Shown here in pieces: positions 7,260 to 14,865 of a stretch of DNA of 64,000 nt. A model generated the notes under the pieces. The model worked only from the letters and a program-made list of their open reading frames with translations. It was not told the origin of the DNA and did no database searches. Each line of letters opens with the position of its first letter. Position 1 is the stretch's first letter. The DNA is from Ohtaekwangia sp. (GTDB lineage Bacteria > Bacteroidota > Bacteroidia > Cytophagales > Cyclobacteriaceae), in the NCBI GenBank assembly GCA_021155195.1, contig JAJNPV010000050.1:558001-622000 (forward strand), in the 5' to 3' direction. Position numbers and translations under genes: made by a program.

Positions 7260-9329
7260 CTAATAAGTATTGTTTTTATGAATAAAATTAATTCCGAAAC
7301 GAGCCCCCAAGTAATAATTTCTTCTTGCAGCAGCATTAAAATAACGCCCCCCAACAGCATTCAAATCATTGCCGAGGCTATAAGTTTCATCTAGCAGATT
7401 ATCCGCGCCCGCGAAAATATCTATGGGTAGTTTTTTTGCAGATGTTTTGTAACCAAGCCGACTGCCAAGTAATGTATAAGATTTCGCAAAAGCAGTGTTA
7501 GCATCATTAAGGGGAAGGGATGATGTATAGTTGAGCGTTACATGCCAGTAGATTCCATTTTTCAAAGCGATATCCAGGCCGCCCGTATAAACACGGTTAG
7601 GTACTCCGGTTAAGTCGTTGCCATTAAATGAAACATTATCTTTTTCGTAATCTTTAAACTCATAATGATTTAAAGTAATCCCTGTCCAAACTTTAAAAGC
7701 AGATAAAGAAGAGCTAAGCAAAGTAGGCTGCCAATTCAATAAAACTTCAGCACCATTTTGGTTGGTTGCGCCAGCATTTACAAAATAATCTGCCCCGGTT
7801 ATATCCCTTCGCACTACAATCGTTTCGTCCAGTACAAAATGATACAAGGCGGCATCAATAAAGAACTTACGGTTGATAAAATAGCCCCGGGCACCAACTT
7901 CAAGTTGTAATCCCTTTTCAGATTGTAAGTCCGTATTAAAGATTCCGTTGGATGGGCGAACTTCTGCCAAGGTAGGAGGAGAAAATCCCCAACTGGCATT
8001 GGTGTGAATCGAGAATGCATTATTAATCTTTCGAAGCAACGCAACGCGTGGAGTTAATAAAGGACGGTAAGTTGTTTCCTGAGGTACAACAGGCAAATCA
8101 GAAAGTCTAAGCAACCGATAACTTACCCAATTGGCACTTAACCCTCCGGTTATAATCCAGGAGTCTTTACTAATTTCTGCTTGTCCAAATATGCTATACT
8201 GCAAAGTTCTGATTTCATCATCACCTTGTAGAAGCCCAGGATAACCTTGCAGGTTTTGATAATTTTTAACCGGTGAGTAGCCGCGCATAAACTCAGCGCC
8301 ACCAAATAATTTTGATTTCCATTTACCCACATCAAAACTAAAATCAGTAACACTTCGAGCACCCAGATTTTGTTCAAGTCTTCGCTCGTAATTACGGATG
8401 GATGGATTTTCGAATTGAACAAAATTTCCATAAACGCCTGTGCGGTTATGCAGATTTTTAGAAAATTGATATTCATGCGAAATGCCAGTATAAAAAGAAC
8501 GAAGAGAAACCGCTGCTTGTTGAGAAACTGCTGAAGGCTGCGTACCCGCTGCGGGTCTTGCCTGGCGAGGATCGGCATTGAATTCAGTTTCATTTAATCC
8601 ACCCGGAGTTTGATAATATAGATCGGTGTAGAAAATAGTGGTTTCTAGTTTTTCTTTATCTGAAAATGAAAAACTAAAAGTGCTGTTAACTTGATCTCGC
8701 ACCATACGAGCCTGTTCACGATATCCATCTGCTTGCTGATGCTGATAGCTAACATGATGATCGGAATTTTTACTTCCCTGATTAAAAGCTAATTGATAGC
8801 TGCTTAATCCATAACTACCGCTTAGCCACGAACCCGTTAAACTTGTTTCACTTTTTGGTTGTGGAGATTGTAATAAAAGTACCCCACCTGTTCCGGCACC
8901 GTATAAACTAGAGCCGGGGCCTTTAATGATTTCAATTTGAGAGATTGAGTTTGCATCTAATTGATTTAAATAGGTATTGCCACCGGGATCAGTCATGGGC
9001 AAATTATTCCAATACACTTTTACATTGCGTACGCCAAACGGAGAGCGAAGGGAACTTCCGCGTATTGAAAAGCGATAACTACCCGGAGATCGTTCTTCCA
9101 TCCTAACTCCCGGCAAAGAGTTTACAGCAGAAACTAATGAGGTGTTGCTAAATCGTGCAAGATCGCTTTGAAGAATCAAGCCAACAGAAGCAGGAACCTG
9201 AAGCAATGGTCTATCGGCTTCATAGGCCCGAATCGTAACTTCTTCCAACACTTTTACAGAATCAACCTTAGCCTGACCAATAAGCTGATGAGCGAAAAGC
9301 AAGAAACACGCGATAAGTAATTTATTCAC
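7260..9329 (-). CDS. TonB-dependent outer-membrane receptor
   Basis: The 689-residue protein has a signal peptide (about 1-18, ending GQA), a TonB-box-like stretch near residues 27-36 (VLEEVTIRA), a plug domain (about 45-155) with the FSIRGSSLRSP and GPGSSLYGAGTGGVLLL signatures, and a beta-barrel to the C-terminus ending in an aromatic residue. It lacks the N-terminal carboxypeptidase-like domain of SusC proteins, so it belongs to the classical siderophore, metal, heme or vitamin receptor class. Length is typical for that class. The gene downstream on the same strand encodes a lipoprotein that may be co-expressed. No Fur box or riboswitch was recognised upstream; the 55-base gap to ispH suggests possible read-through from it. 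Confidence 0.92.
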   Translation of the reverse strand: MNKLLIACFLLFAHQLIGQAKVDSVKVLEEVTIRAYEADRPLLQVPASVGLILQSDLARFSNTSLVSAVNSLPGVRMEERSPGSYRFSIRGSSLRSPFGVRNVKVYWNNLPMTDPGGNTYLNQLDANSISQIEIIKGPGSSLYGAGTGGVLLLQSPQPKSETSLTGSWLSGSYGLSSYQLAFNQGSKNSDHHVSYQHQQADGYREQARMVRDQVNSTFSFSFSDKEKLETTIFYTDLYYQTPGGLNETEFNADPRQARPAAGTQPSAVSQQAAVSLRSFYTGISHEYQFSKNLHNRTGVYGNFVQFENPSIRNYERRLEQNLGARSVTDFSFDVGKWKSKLFGGAEFMRGYSPVKNYQNLQGYPGLLQGDDEIRTLQYSIFGQAEISKDSWIITGGLSANWVSYRLLRLSDLPVVPQETTYRPLLTPRVALLRKINNAFSIHTNASWGFSPPTLAEVRPSNGIFNTDLQSEKGLQLEVGARGYFINRKFFIDAALYHFVLDETIVVRRDITGADYFVNAGATNQNGAEVLLNWQPTLLSSSLSAFKVWTGITLNHYEFKDYEKDNVSFNGNDLTGVPNRVYTGGLDIALKNGIYWHVTLNYTSSLPLNDANTAFAKSYTLLGSRLGYKTSAKKLPIDIFAGADNLLDETYSLGNDLNAVGGRYFNAAARRNYYLGARFGINFIHKNNTY

Positions 9330-9384
9330 AGATTAAAAGTACAAAGTTTCATGATTAGCGGTGGGAAATTTGATAAGTAGCAAG

Positions 9385-10602
9385 CTAATACTCTTGCAAT
9401 ACAGTATCTAATGATTTTACGTTTTCAAAGTATCCCATAATTTTTATCAACACCCGATCAACGAGCGTATCGGGGCACGAGGCTCCACTCGTAAGAATTA
9501 TTTTAACAGGGCTCTTGTCGGGTAAGAAGTTAGATGTGATTTTCTTTTCCTTATTTTGGTAATTGAAATGATGAATCTCTGTGGAAGACTTTATTTCATT
9601 TTCTGAATTGATAAAATAGGTAGGAAACTTACGTTCGCATAGCTCCACAATGTGTGATGTGTTTGAACTATTATAACCACCTACTACAATGGCCAAATCT
9701 GCACCAGATTCTAAAAGCTGGTAGGTTGAGTCTTGATTGTCATTGGTGGCGTAGCACAACGTGTCCCGCGTGTCTGCGAAATGTTGTTTAATGGTTGAGA
9801 TTCCATATCTCGAGATCATGGTTTGTTTGAAATAATCTGCTATGCCCTGCGTTTCAGAAGCCAGCATAGTAGTTTGATTAACTACCCCTATGCGCTGCAG
9901 ATGAATCTCAGGATTAAACCCTTCTGAAAACCTTCCCGCAAATTCACTGTAAAACTCATCAGGGCTTTTTGTTCCTGACATGTAGTTTCCTAATAACATT
10001 GCTTCTTCCATATCCCTAACGATTATGGAAGGGCCGTTATGAGAACTATGCGAGAAGGTGGCTTTAGTTTCTTCGTGTTTCGGTTTACCATGTATAATAA
10101 TCGTATACTGATCGGTACCCAATTTTTCTGTTCTGTTCCAAACTTTTTCTACAAACGGACAGGTGGTGTTATACTTCTGAACTTCCACCCCTTTATCAAG
10201 CAGGAGGTGTTCTATCTCAAGTGTCGTTCCGAAAGCCGGAATAATTACCACATCATCTTTATGAATCTTCTCCCATGGAATAAACTGGGTACCATCGGTA
10301 TCCATAATGAACTGAATGCCACGCGCTTCCAAATCCTTGTTCACTTCCTGGTTGTGGATCATCTGGCTTAACAGATATACTTTTTTTCCAACCGATTCTT
10401 CCAGCGCACGATAACTGATTTCAATAGCGTTCTCCACTCCATAACAAAAACCAAAATGACGCGCTAGAATAAATTGAACGTATCCTAAATCTAAAAGTGT
10501 AGGGGAAAAATCCTGCTTGCGCAAATCCTTTTTTCTGCGTGCTTCTTTAATCTTACCGGTAATGGAAGATCGGTAATAAGCAGGGATGTCGAACTTTTTA
10601 AT
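9385..10602 (-). CDS. ispH: 4-hydroxy-3-methylbut-2-enyl diphosphate reductase (IspH)
   Basis: IspH performs the last step of the MEP isoprenoid pathway with a [4Fe-4S] cluster. The three cluster cysteines are visible in GFCYGVENA, NTTCPFVEKV and SGASCPDT, along with HGKPKHEETKA. The first conventional start is TTG at 10524 (379 residues). However, the in-frame sequence upstream (codons at 10525-10602) reads FDIPAYYRSSITGKIKEAR, which matches from memory the N-terminus of the long Cytophagales IspH. An in-frame stop lies just before it and there is no ATG, GTG or TTG in the extension. ATT at 10600-10602 is the likely initiator, giving 405 residues. A promoter at 10627-10653 would place the transcript start about 15-20 bases before that codon. 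Confidence 0.92.
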   Translation of the reverse strand: MKKFDIPAYYRSSITGKIKEARRKKDLRKQDFSPTLLDLGYVQFILARHFGFCYGVENAIEISYRALEESVGKKVYLLSQMIHNQEVNKDLEARGIQFIMDTDGTQFIPWEKIHKDDVVIIPAFGTTLEIEHLLLDKGVEVQKYNTTCPFVEKVWNRTEKLGTDQYTIIIHGKPKHEETKATFSHSSHNGPSIIVRDMEEAMLLGNYMSGTKSPDEFYSEFAGRFSEGFNPEIHLQRIGVVNQTTMLASETQGIADYFKQTMISRYGISTIKQHFADTRDTLCYATNDNQDSTYQLLESGADLAIVVGGYNSSNTSHIVELCERKFPTYFINSENEIKSSTEIHHFNYQNKEKKITSNFLPDKSPVKIILTSGASCPDTLVDRVLIKIMGYFENVKSLDTVLQEY

Positions 10603-10626
10603 AACTTTTCTTTTTTAAAGGAACTG

Positions 10627-10653
10627 CAAAGGTAGTCTACAAAATGTATTCAA
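10627..10653 (-). promoter_or_regulatory. Bacteroidota-type promoter for ispH
   Basis: On the minus strand TTG (complement of 10651-10653) is followed after 16 bases by TACCTTTG (complement of 10627-10634), matching the -33 TTG and -7 TAnnTTTG consensus. Transcription would begin near 10622, leaving only about 20 bases before the proposed ATT start of ispH. Confidence 0.5.
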
Positions 10654-10672
10654 TTAGTTAATAACAAATAAA

Positions 10673-10700
10673 AAAGCCTTCGGAGTAATCCGAAGGCTTT
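10673..10700 (-). terminator. Rho-independent terminator downstream of the htrA operon
   Basis: A perfect 12-bp stem, AAAGCCTTCGGA (10673-10684) and TCCGAAGGCTTT (10689-10700), encloses the loop GTAA. On the minus strand it is followed by TTTTTATTTG, ideal for terminating the small gene at 10721-10894 and htrA, and it insulates ispH from them. Confidence 0.92.
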
Positions 10701-10720
10701 CTGACTGCGCACGTTGTTTT

Positions 10721-10894
10721 TCAAGCAGCCTTTGATAGTTTATCTTCTTTAATTTTGTTTGTTCTTACTTCTTTTGCCTGGAGGTCAAACCACCGAACTT
10801 CAACCAGGTTTGATTTTAAATACTTGAGCACTTCCATCACTTTTCCATCAATCTTGCTGCGAACGCGCTCCCCTTTTTTAAACAACTTTCTCAT
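10721..10894 (-). CDS. Small conserved-looking basic protein downstream of htrA
   Basis: A 57-codon ORF starts at ATG 10894 (MRKLFKKGERVRSK) and ends KLSKAA. It is Lys/Arg-rich with alternating hydrophobic strands (VMEVLKYLKSNLVEVRWFD), suggestive of a small beta-barrel like a KOW or SH3 fold; the KKGERVRSKIDGKVMEV opening resembles such motifs. It lies 17 bases after the htrA stop, on the same strand, and is followed by a strong terminator at 10673-10700, so it is almost certainly a real gene in an htrA operon. From memory, similar small proteins are common in Bacteroidota, but no function is assigned. Confidence 0.75.
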   Translation of the reverse strand: MRKLFKKGERVRSKIDGKVMEVLKYLKSNLVEVRWFDLQAKEVRTNKIKEDKLSKAA

Positions 10895-10911
10895 GTAGTT
10901 TAGATTTAGTT

Positions 10912-12414
10912 TTACATTCTTAATGCATAAATATACTCACGCGGATAGTCTTCGTAAACACCTGCGAAGGTAATTAAATCACCGGCCTCTTTCTTTTTGA
11001 TTATTTTATTTACGTCTTCCGTTGTCTTAACGGGCACATCATCAATGTGTGTGATGATAAATCCATCTCGCATTCCTGTCCTTTTTAACTTACTATTATC
11101 AAGCGACTTTACCCGCACACCTTGTGTTAGGTCTAACCGCTTCAGCAATTTAGTATCTACATTCTCTAATTCAAAACCTATTGCGGCAGCTTCAATTTTT
11201 TCTTCCCGTTTTACGGTGGAAGTATTTCCATCTCTATTGTTCAAAGTCACGGGTATAACCAATGTTTTTCCGCCCCTGTCAACGGTTACGCTTATCTTGT
11301 CACCAGGCCGCCTTAAGCCAACATATTCAATTAATGCTGCACTCGATTTAATTGGAGCATTGTCTATTTGGACAACAACATCGCCCGGTTTTATGCCTGC
11401 TGCCTTAGCCGCGCTCTTGTTTTCATTATTACCATAACCTGCTATATAAGCTCCTTCATTTACATCTAGACCTTCTTCTTTTGCAAGATTGCTGTCTACG
11501 CTTCTAACTTCAATGCCTAACCAACCCCGTTGAACTGTACCGAAGGCAATCAAATCTTCTGTGATTTTGCTTACAATATTGGAGGGTACGGCAAAGCCAT
11601 AACCTGAATAAGAGCCGGTTGGGCTTGCAATGGCCGTGTTGATTCCTAGCAATCCACCGCTTAAGTCTACTAATGCGCCACCACTATTTCCGGGATTGAT
11701 AGCAGCATCCGTTTGGATGAAAGACTCAATGGCTGTGCGGGCTGCTTCTCCATTTCCACTTCTATTCCCCGAATTAATAATATTAATATTTCTTCCTTTT
11801 GCACTTATAATTCCAGCTGTAACAGTAGAGTTCAAGTTGAACGGATTTCCAACGGCCAACACCCATTGTCCTACTTTCGAATTATCAGAATTTACAAAGG
11901 ATAGATAAGGAAGATCTTTTTCATTGATCTTTATCACCGCCAGGTCTGTATCAGGATCGGTTCCAATTACCTCTGCCTTCAATTCGCGGTTATCATAAAG
12001 CGTTACCTGCACAATTTCAGCACCATCCACCACATGGTTATTGGTAACGATGTACCCATTTTTATTAATGAGAACTCCCGAGCCAGTGCTTTGCTGAGGC
12101 CGTTGGCTTTCACCCGGGCCATCAAAAAAATAACGAAATTGTTCCGGTATCTGTGAATTATCGCGCGTTGTTCTTTCCTGTGTAGATCGGATATGAACTA
12201 CTGCTTTGGTTACGTTTTCTGCGGTACCTGTAAAATCCAATGGCACCATTTCTCCTTGTTCATTTACCCGATAGGCTACTTGCGAAGTAGGAACACCATT
12301 GATGTGTTCAATCTTAACTCCTTGTTGCTGATCTTTTACCAGCCATTGTGAGGCCACGATGGTAATCACACTACCCAACACCGCAGCCAACAAAATTGAT
12401 CCAAATCGTTTCAT
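10912..12414 (-). CDS. htrA: Periplasmic HtrA/DegP-family serine protease
   Basis: A 500-residue S1C protease. An N-terminal hydrophobic segment (about 5-22) acts as a signal or anchor. The trypsin-like domain carries the triad H127 (TNNHVVDGA), D157 (DTDLAVIKI) and S244 (NPGNSGGALVD). Two PDZ domains follow (about 295-390 and 405-498); the first has the GWLGIEV and GIKPGDVVVQID patterns. It degrades or refolds misfolded envelope proteins in the periplasm. An inverted repeat at 12453-12469 sits just upstream of the start. A small gene follows in the same transcript and a strong terminator closes the unit. Family assignment is secure; which Deg paralogue it is cannot be told from sequence. Confidence 0.95.
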   Translation of the reverse strand: MKRFGSILLAAVLGSVITIVASQWLVKDQQQGVKIEHINGVPTSQVAYRVNEQGEMVPLDFTGTAENVTKAVVHIRSTQERTTRDNSQIPEQFRYFFDGPGESQRPQQSTGSGVLINKNGYIVTNNHVVDGAEIVQVTLYDNRELKAEVIGTDPDTDLAVIKINEKDLPYLSFVNSDNSKVGQWVLAVGNPFNLNSTVTAGIISAKGRNINIINSGNRSGNGEAARTAIESFIQTDAAINPGNSGGALVDLSGGLLGINTAIASPTGSYSGYGFAVPSNIVSKITEDLIAFGTVQRGWLGIEVRSVDSNLAKEEGLDVNEGAYIAGYGNNENKSAAKAAGIKPGDVVVQIDNAPIKSSAALIEYVGLRRPGDKISVTVDRGGKTLVIPVTLNNRDGNTSTVKREEKIEAAAIGFELENVDTKLLKRLDLTQGVRVKSLDNSKLKRTGMRDGFIITHIDDVPVKTTEDVNKIIKKKEAGDLITFAGVYEDYPREYIYALRM

Positions 12415-12452
12415 ACAATATTAAAAGTTTAAGGTTGAAAATTTTTTTAGCC

Positions 12453-12469
12453 GAAGAGAGATGCTCTTC
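12453..12469. repeat. Short inverted repeat upstream of htrA
   Basis: GAAGAG (12453-12458) and CTCTTC (12464-12469) are inverted around a 5-base loop, about 40 bases before the htrA start. It could be an operator or a leader hairpin; at 6 bp per arm, chance is also possible. Confidence 0.25.
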
Positions 12470-12600
12470 AGCAAATAAAAGTTGAATAGTCATTCTGAAA
12501 TTTTTCACTCTGCTCATCGCCATCCTCATCTCAAAAGAAATGCCAGTGGGTTTTAAAACGAGTGATAGCGCTATTTTGGTTCAGATTAACTGACAAAATT

Positions 12601-13188
12601 TCACTTTTTTATTAATACCCCATTCTTATATTCATATTCAATGGTAACATTTCCTTGCTGGTCATACCATTTTGATATGCCATCGCGCGTACCATTTTTA
12701 TATAGGCCTTCTTCCATCACCTTGCCATCCGGATAATATATTTTTACAGTTCCCTCCAACTTACCATTCTTATAAAACCGTTCCTCTTTTACCATAGTAT
12801 AATTGAATTCGCGATAATCTCCATCTAATTGGTCAAGGTGAAAATTAGAGCGTTTTGAGAGTTGTCCATTATCATTAAACTCAAGGGTTACTCCTTCTTT
12901 TTTTCCATCAACGTAAGTAGTGATTGATTTCGTTAATCCACTTGGATAATACTCTACCCACGAACCTTCACGTTGTTTATCACGATATAATCCTGACGCA
13001 GTAACCTTTCCCTCATTATCATTTACAGTAACCTTTACCAGGCCGGGTGAATCTGAAAATTCCTCTTGTGAAGCACCAGCAGGGATGCCAGTAATTTCGT
13101 TTGCTGTGTTGCTTGACAATGTCGAATCGTTTTTCGTACAAGATAAACTTACAATCGATAACATTAGTAAGGGCAGATGAAGCTTCAT
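12601..13188 (-). CDS. MORN-repeat (YwqK-like) lipoprotein
   Basis: The 195-residue protein has a lipoprotein signal with Cys 17 (IVSLSC). About five MORN_2 repeats of roughly 22 residues follow from residue 60 onward, visible as GLYRDKQREGSWVEYYPSG, TYVDGKKEGVTLEFNDNG, FYKNGKLEGTVKIYYPDG and LYKNGTRDGISKWYDQQG. Such repeats form beta-hairpin sheets. In databases this group is often labelled YwqK-type antitoxin, a name inherited from a Bacillus homologue; there is no toxin partner here, and a cell-envelope role is more plausible. The gene stands alone and is divergent from the methyltransferase gene. Confidence 0.85.
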   Translation of the reverse strand: MKLHLPLLMLSIVSLSCTKNDSTLSSNTANEITGIPAGASQEEFSDSPGLVKVTVNDNEGKVTASGLYRDKQREGSWVEYYPSGLTKSITTYVDGKKEGVTLEFNDNGQLSKRSNFHLDQLDGDYREFNYTMVKEERFYKNGKLEGTVKIYYPDGKVMEEGLYKNGTRDGISKWYDQQGNVTIEYEYKNGVLIKK

Positions 13189-13220
13189 GATCCTAAAATT
13201 TAGGAGCTAAATATATTAAG

Positions 13221-13228
13221 TAACTTTG
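13221..13228 (+). promoter_or_regulatory. Candidate -7 box (TAACTTTG) of the methyltransferase gene
   Basis: TAACTTTG matches the Bacteroidota consensus TAnnTTTG, 34 bases before the GTG start at 13263. The -33 region is only TTTA-like, so support is partial. Confidence 0.35.
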
Positions 13229-13262
13229 CTTTTTGTCAAGCATATAATTTTAAAACTACACG

Positions 13263-14438
13263 GTGAAAGTTCAGGGTACAATAACGTTAAAACAAGGTCG
13301 GGATCATTCAGCAAAGCGATTTCACCCATGGATTTTTTCCGGAGCTATTCAACAAACATTGGGAGATCCAAAGGATGGTGATTGGGTAGAAGTGCAAGAT
13401 GCTAAAAAGACAACACTTGGTTTTGGACATTATCAAAAAGGATCGATCACAGTTCGCATTATTACATTTGGCACAGGAGCGCCAACCGAATCTATTTATA
13501 TAGACAAAATAGGAAGGGCCTTAGATCAACGGTTGGAAACCTGTGTTGCTTCAGAGTTTACAAATGCATATCGGTTAGTACATGGCGAGGGGGATGGACT
13601 GCCTGGGCTGATCATTGATCTTTACCACGATGTAGCCATTGTGCAAGCTCATTCTTTTGGTATGCAGAACGATCGGAAATTAATAGCCGAAGCTCTTCAA
13701 AAAGTATTTGATATTCGTTCCATCAAGTTATCAGCAGTATATAACAAATCAATTTCTGAAAAATCGGAGAGTGAATATTTATTGGGAATGGCAGCAGTAC
13801 CGCATATTGTAGCTGAGCATGGCAATAAGTTTTACGTTGACTGGGAGGAAGGCCAGAAGACAGGATTTTTTCTCGACCAGCGTGAAAACAGGAAACTGTT
13901 GGGCGAGATGGCTAAAGCCAAAACTGTGTTAAATACATTTTGTTATACAGGTGGATTTTCTGTGTACGCACTTCAAGGCGGAGCTAAGTTGGTTCATTCT
14001 GTAGATGCATCTGAAAAAGCTATTTCATTAACACGAAAAAATTTGGATCTCAATGGTTTTGATCCGAACCAACATGAATGCTTTGCCAGCGATACATTTG
14101 ATTTTTTGAAAGATAAAAAAGATGTGTATGATTTGATCATTCTCGATCCACCCGCTTTTGCAAAACATAAAGACGCGCGGCATCAAGCTATAAAAGGCTA
14201 CCAGCGGCTTAATGCCGAAGCGATGAGAGCCATTCGATCAGGTGGAGTCATTTTTACGTTTTCCTGTTCGCAAGTTGTGGATAGCCAACTGTTTTACGAT
14301 ACAATTGTTTCTTCGGCTATTCAGGCAGGCAGACAAGTAAAAGTGTTACATCATTTATCGCAACCAGCCGACCATCCCGTATCCCTCTTTCACCGTGAAG
14401 GTGAGTATTTAAAAGGCTTGGTGCTTTACGTTGAGTAG
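13263..14438 (+). CDS. Class I SAM-dependent rRNA methyltransferase with PUA domain (RlmI-like)
   Basis: A 391-residue enzyme starting at GTG. An N-terminal PUA domain (about 1-80, LKQGRDHSAKRFHPWIFSGAI) is followed by a central EEHEA-like domain and a Rossmann methyltransferase domain (about 200-391). Motif I appears as VLNTFCYTGGFSVYAL, and the catalytic-region DPPAFAKHK is characteristic of the RlmI/YccW group that makes m5C1962 in 23S rRNA. The cysteine in FTFSCSQVV fits the m5C mechanism. Paralogues with other targets exist, so I leave the symbol blank. It is convergent with the hibernation-factor gene (13 bases between stops). Confidence 0.9.
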   Translation: MKVQGTITLKQGRDHSAKRFHPWIFSGAIQQTLGDPKDGDWVEVQDAKKTTLGFGHYQKGSITVRIITFGTGAPTESIYIDKIGRALDQRLETCVASEFTNAYRLVHGEGDGLPGLIIDLYHDVAIVQAHSFGMQNDRKLIAEALQKVFDIRSIKLSAVYNKSISEKSESEYLLGMAAVPHIVAEHGNKFYVDWEEGQKTGFFLDQRENRKLLGEMAKAKTVLNTFCYTGGFSVYALQGGAKLVHSVDASEKAISLTRKNLDLNGFDPNQHECFASDTFDFLKDKKDVYDLIILDPPAFAKHKDARHQAIKGYQRLNAEAMRAIRSGGVIFTFSCSQVVDSQLFYDTIVSSAIQAGRQVKVLHHLSQPADHPVSLFHREGEYLKGLVLYVE

Positions 14439-14451
14439 ACCCTCGAATAAT

Positions 14452-14766
14452 TTAATGTTTGCGCAATTTAGATAATGTGCTATCCAGTAAGGAAGACATC
14501 TTATCAATTGCACCACTCAACGCATCGTCAAGGTTAGAGGCGTGGTTGCTAGTGGTTACCGGGCTTAATCCTTTCAGCCTTGCTTCAATAAGACAGCGTT
14601 TGTCATCATCGCCACCCTTGGCTCCGTTCTCATCACGAAAGTGCACATCAATGCGGGTTATGTGTTCGCTAAATCGATCAAACTCAGCCTCAAGAGTTGA
14701 TTTACAATAGTCAATGAGTCTTTCGCTGCCTTCAATGTTTCGGTCGGTGTTAACTTCTATTATCAT
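14452..14766 (-). CDS. Ribosome hibernation-promoting factor family protein (HPF/RaiA)
   Basis: The 104-residue protein matches the single-domain HPF/YfiA (sigma-54 modulation) fold: a beta-alpha-beta-beta-beta-alpha pattern with ITRIDVHFRDENG and KRCLIEARLKGLSPVTTS, and a C-terminal helix DALSGAIDKMSSLLDSTLSKLRKH. Members bind the 30S decoding channel and inactivate ribosomes in stationary phase. It lacks the long C-terminal dimerisation domain of long HPF, so it is the short type. The protein is more acidic than typical HPF, and family members of this kind in Bacteroidota are sometimes annotated only as HPF/RaiA family. It is transcribed alone. Confidence 0.82.
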   Translation of the reverse strand: MIIEVNTDRNIEGSERLIDYCKSTLEAEFDRFSEHITRIDVHFRDENGAKGGDDDKRCLIEARLKGLSPVTTSNHASNLDDALSGAIDKMSSLLDSTLSKLRKH

Positions 14767-14865
14767 AACTAGGTAGTATTTTAAATCTGGTACATGTTAA
14801 CAACATCTGTTGAACTAACAAAATGTTGAAATAGAATTTATAAAGTTTGATTCTCTGGTTGAATA

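Noticed and set aside
10039..10371. Plus-strand ORF inside ispH
   Set aside because: It lies opposite conserved IspH coding sequence and contains no domain.
12601..13188. Toxin-antitoxin reading for the MORN-repeat lipoprotein
   Set aside because: No toxin gene is adjacent and the protein carries a lipoprotein signal, so the database label antitoxin is not supported here.
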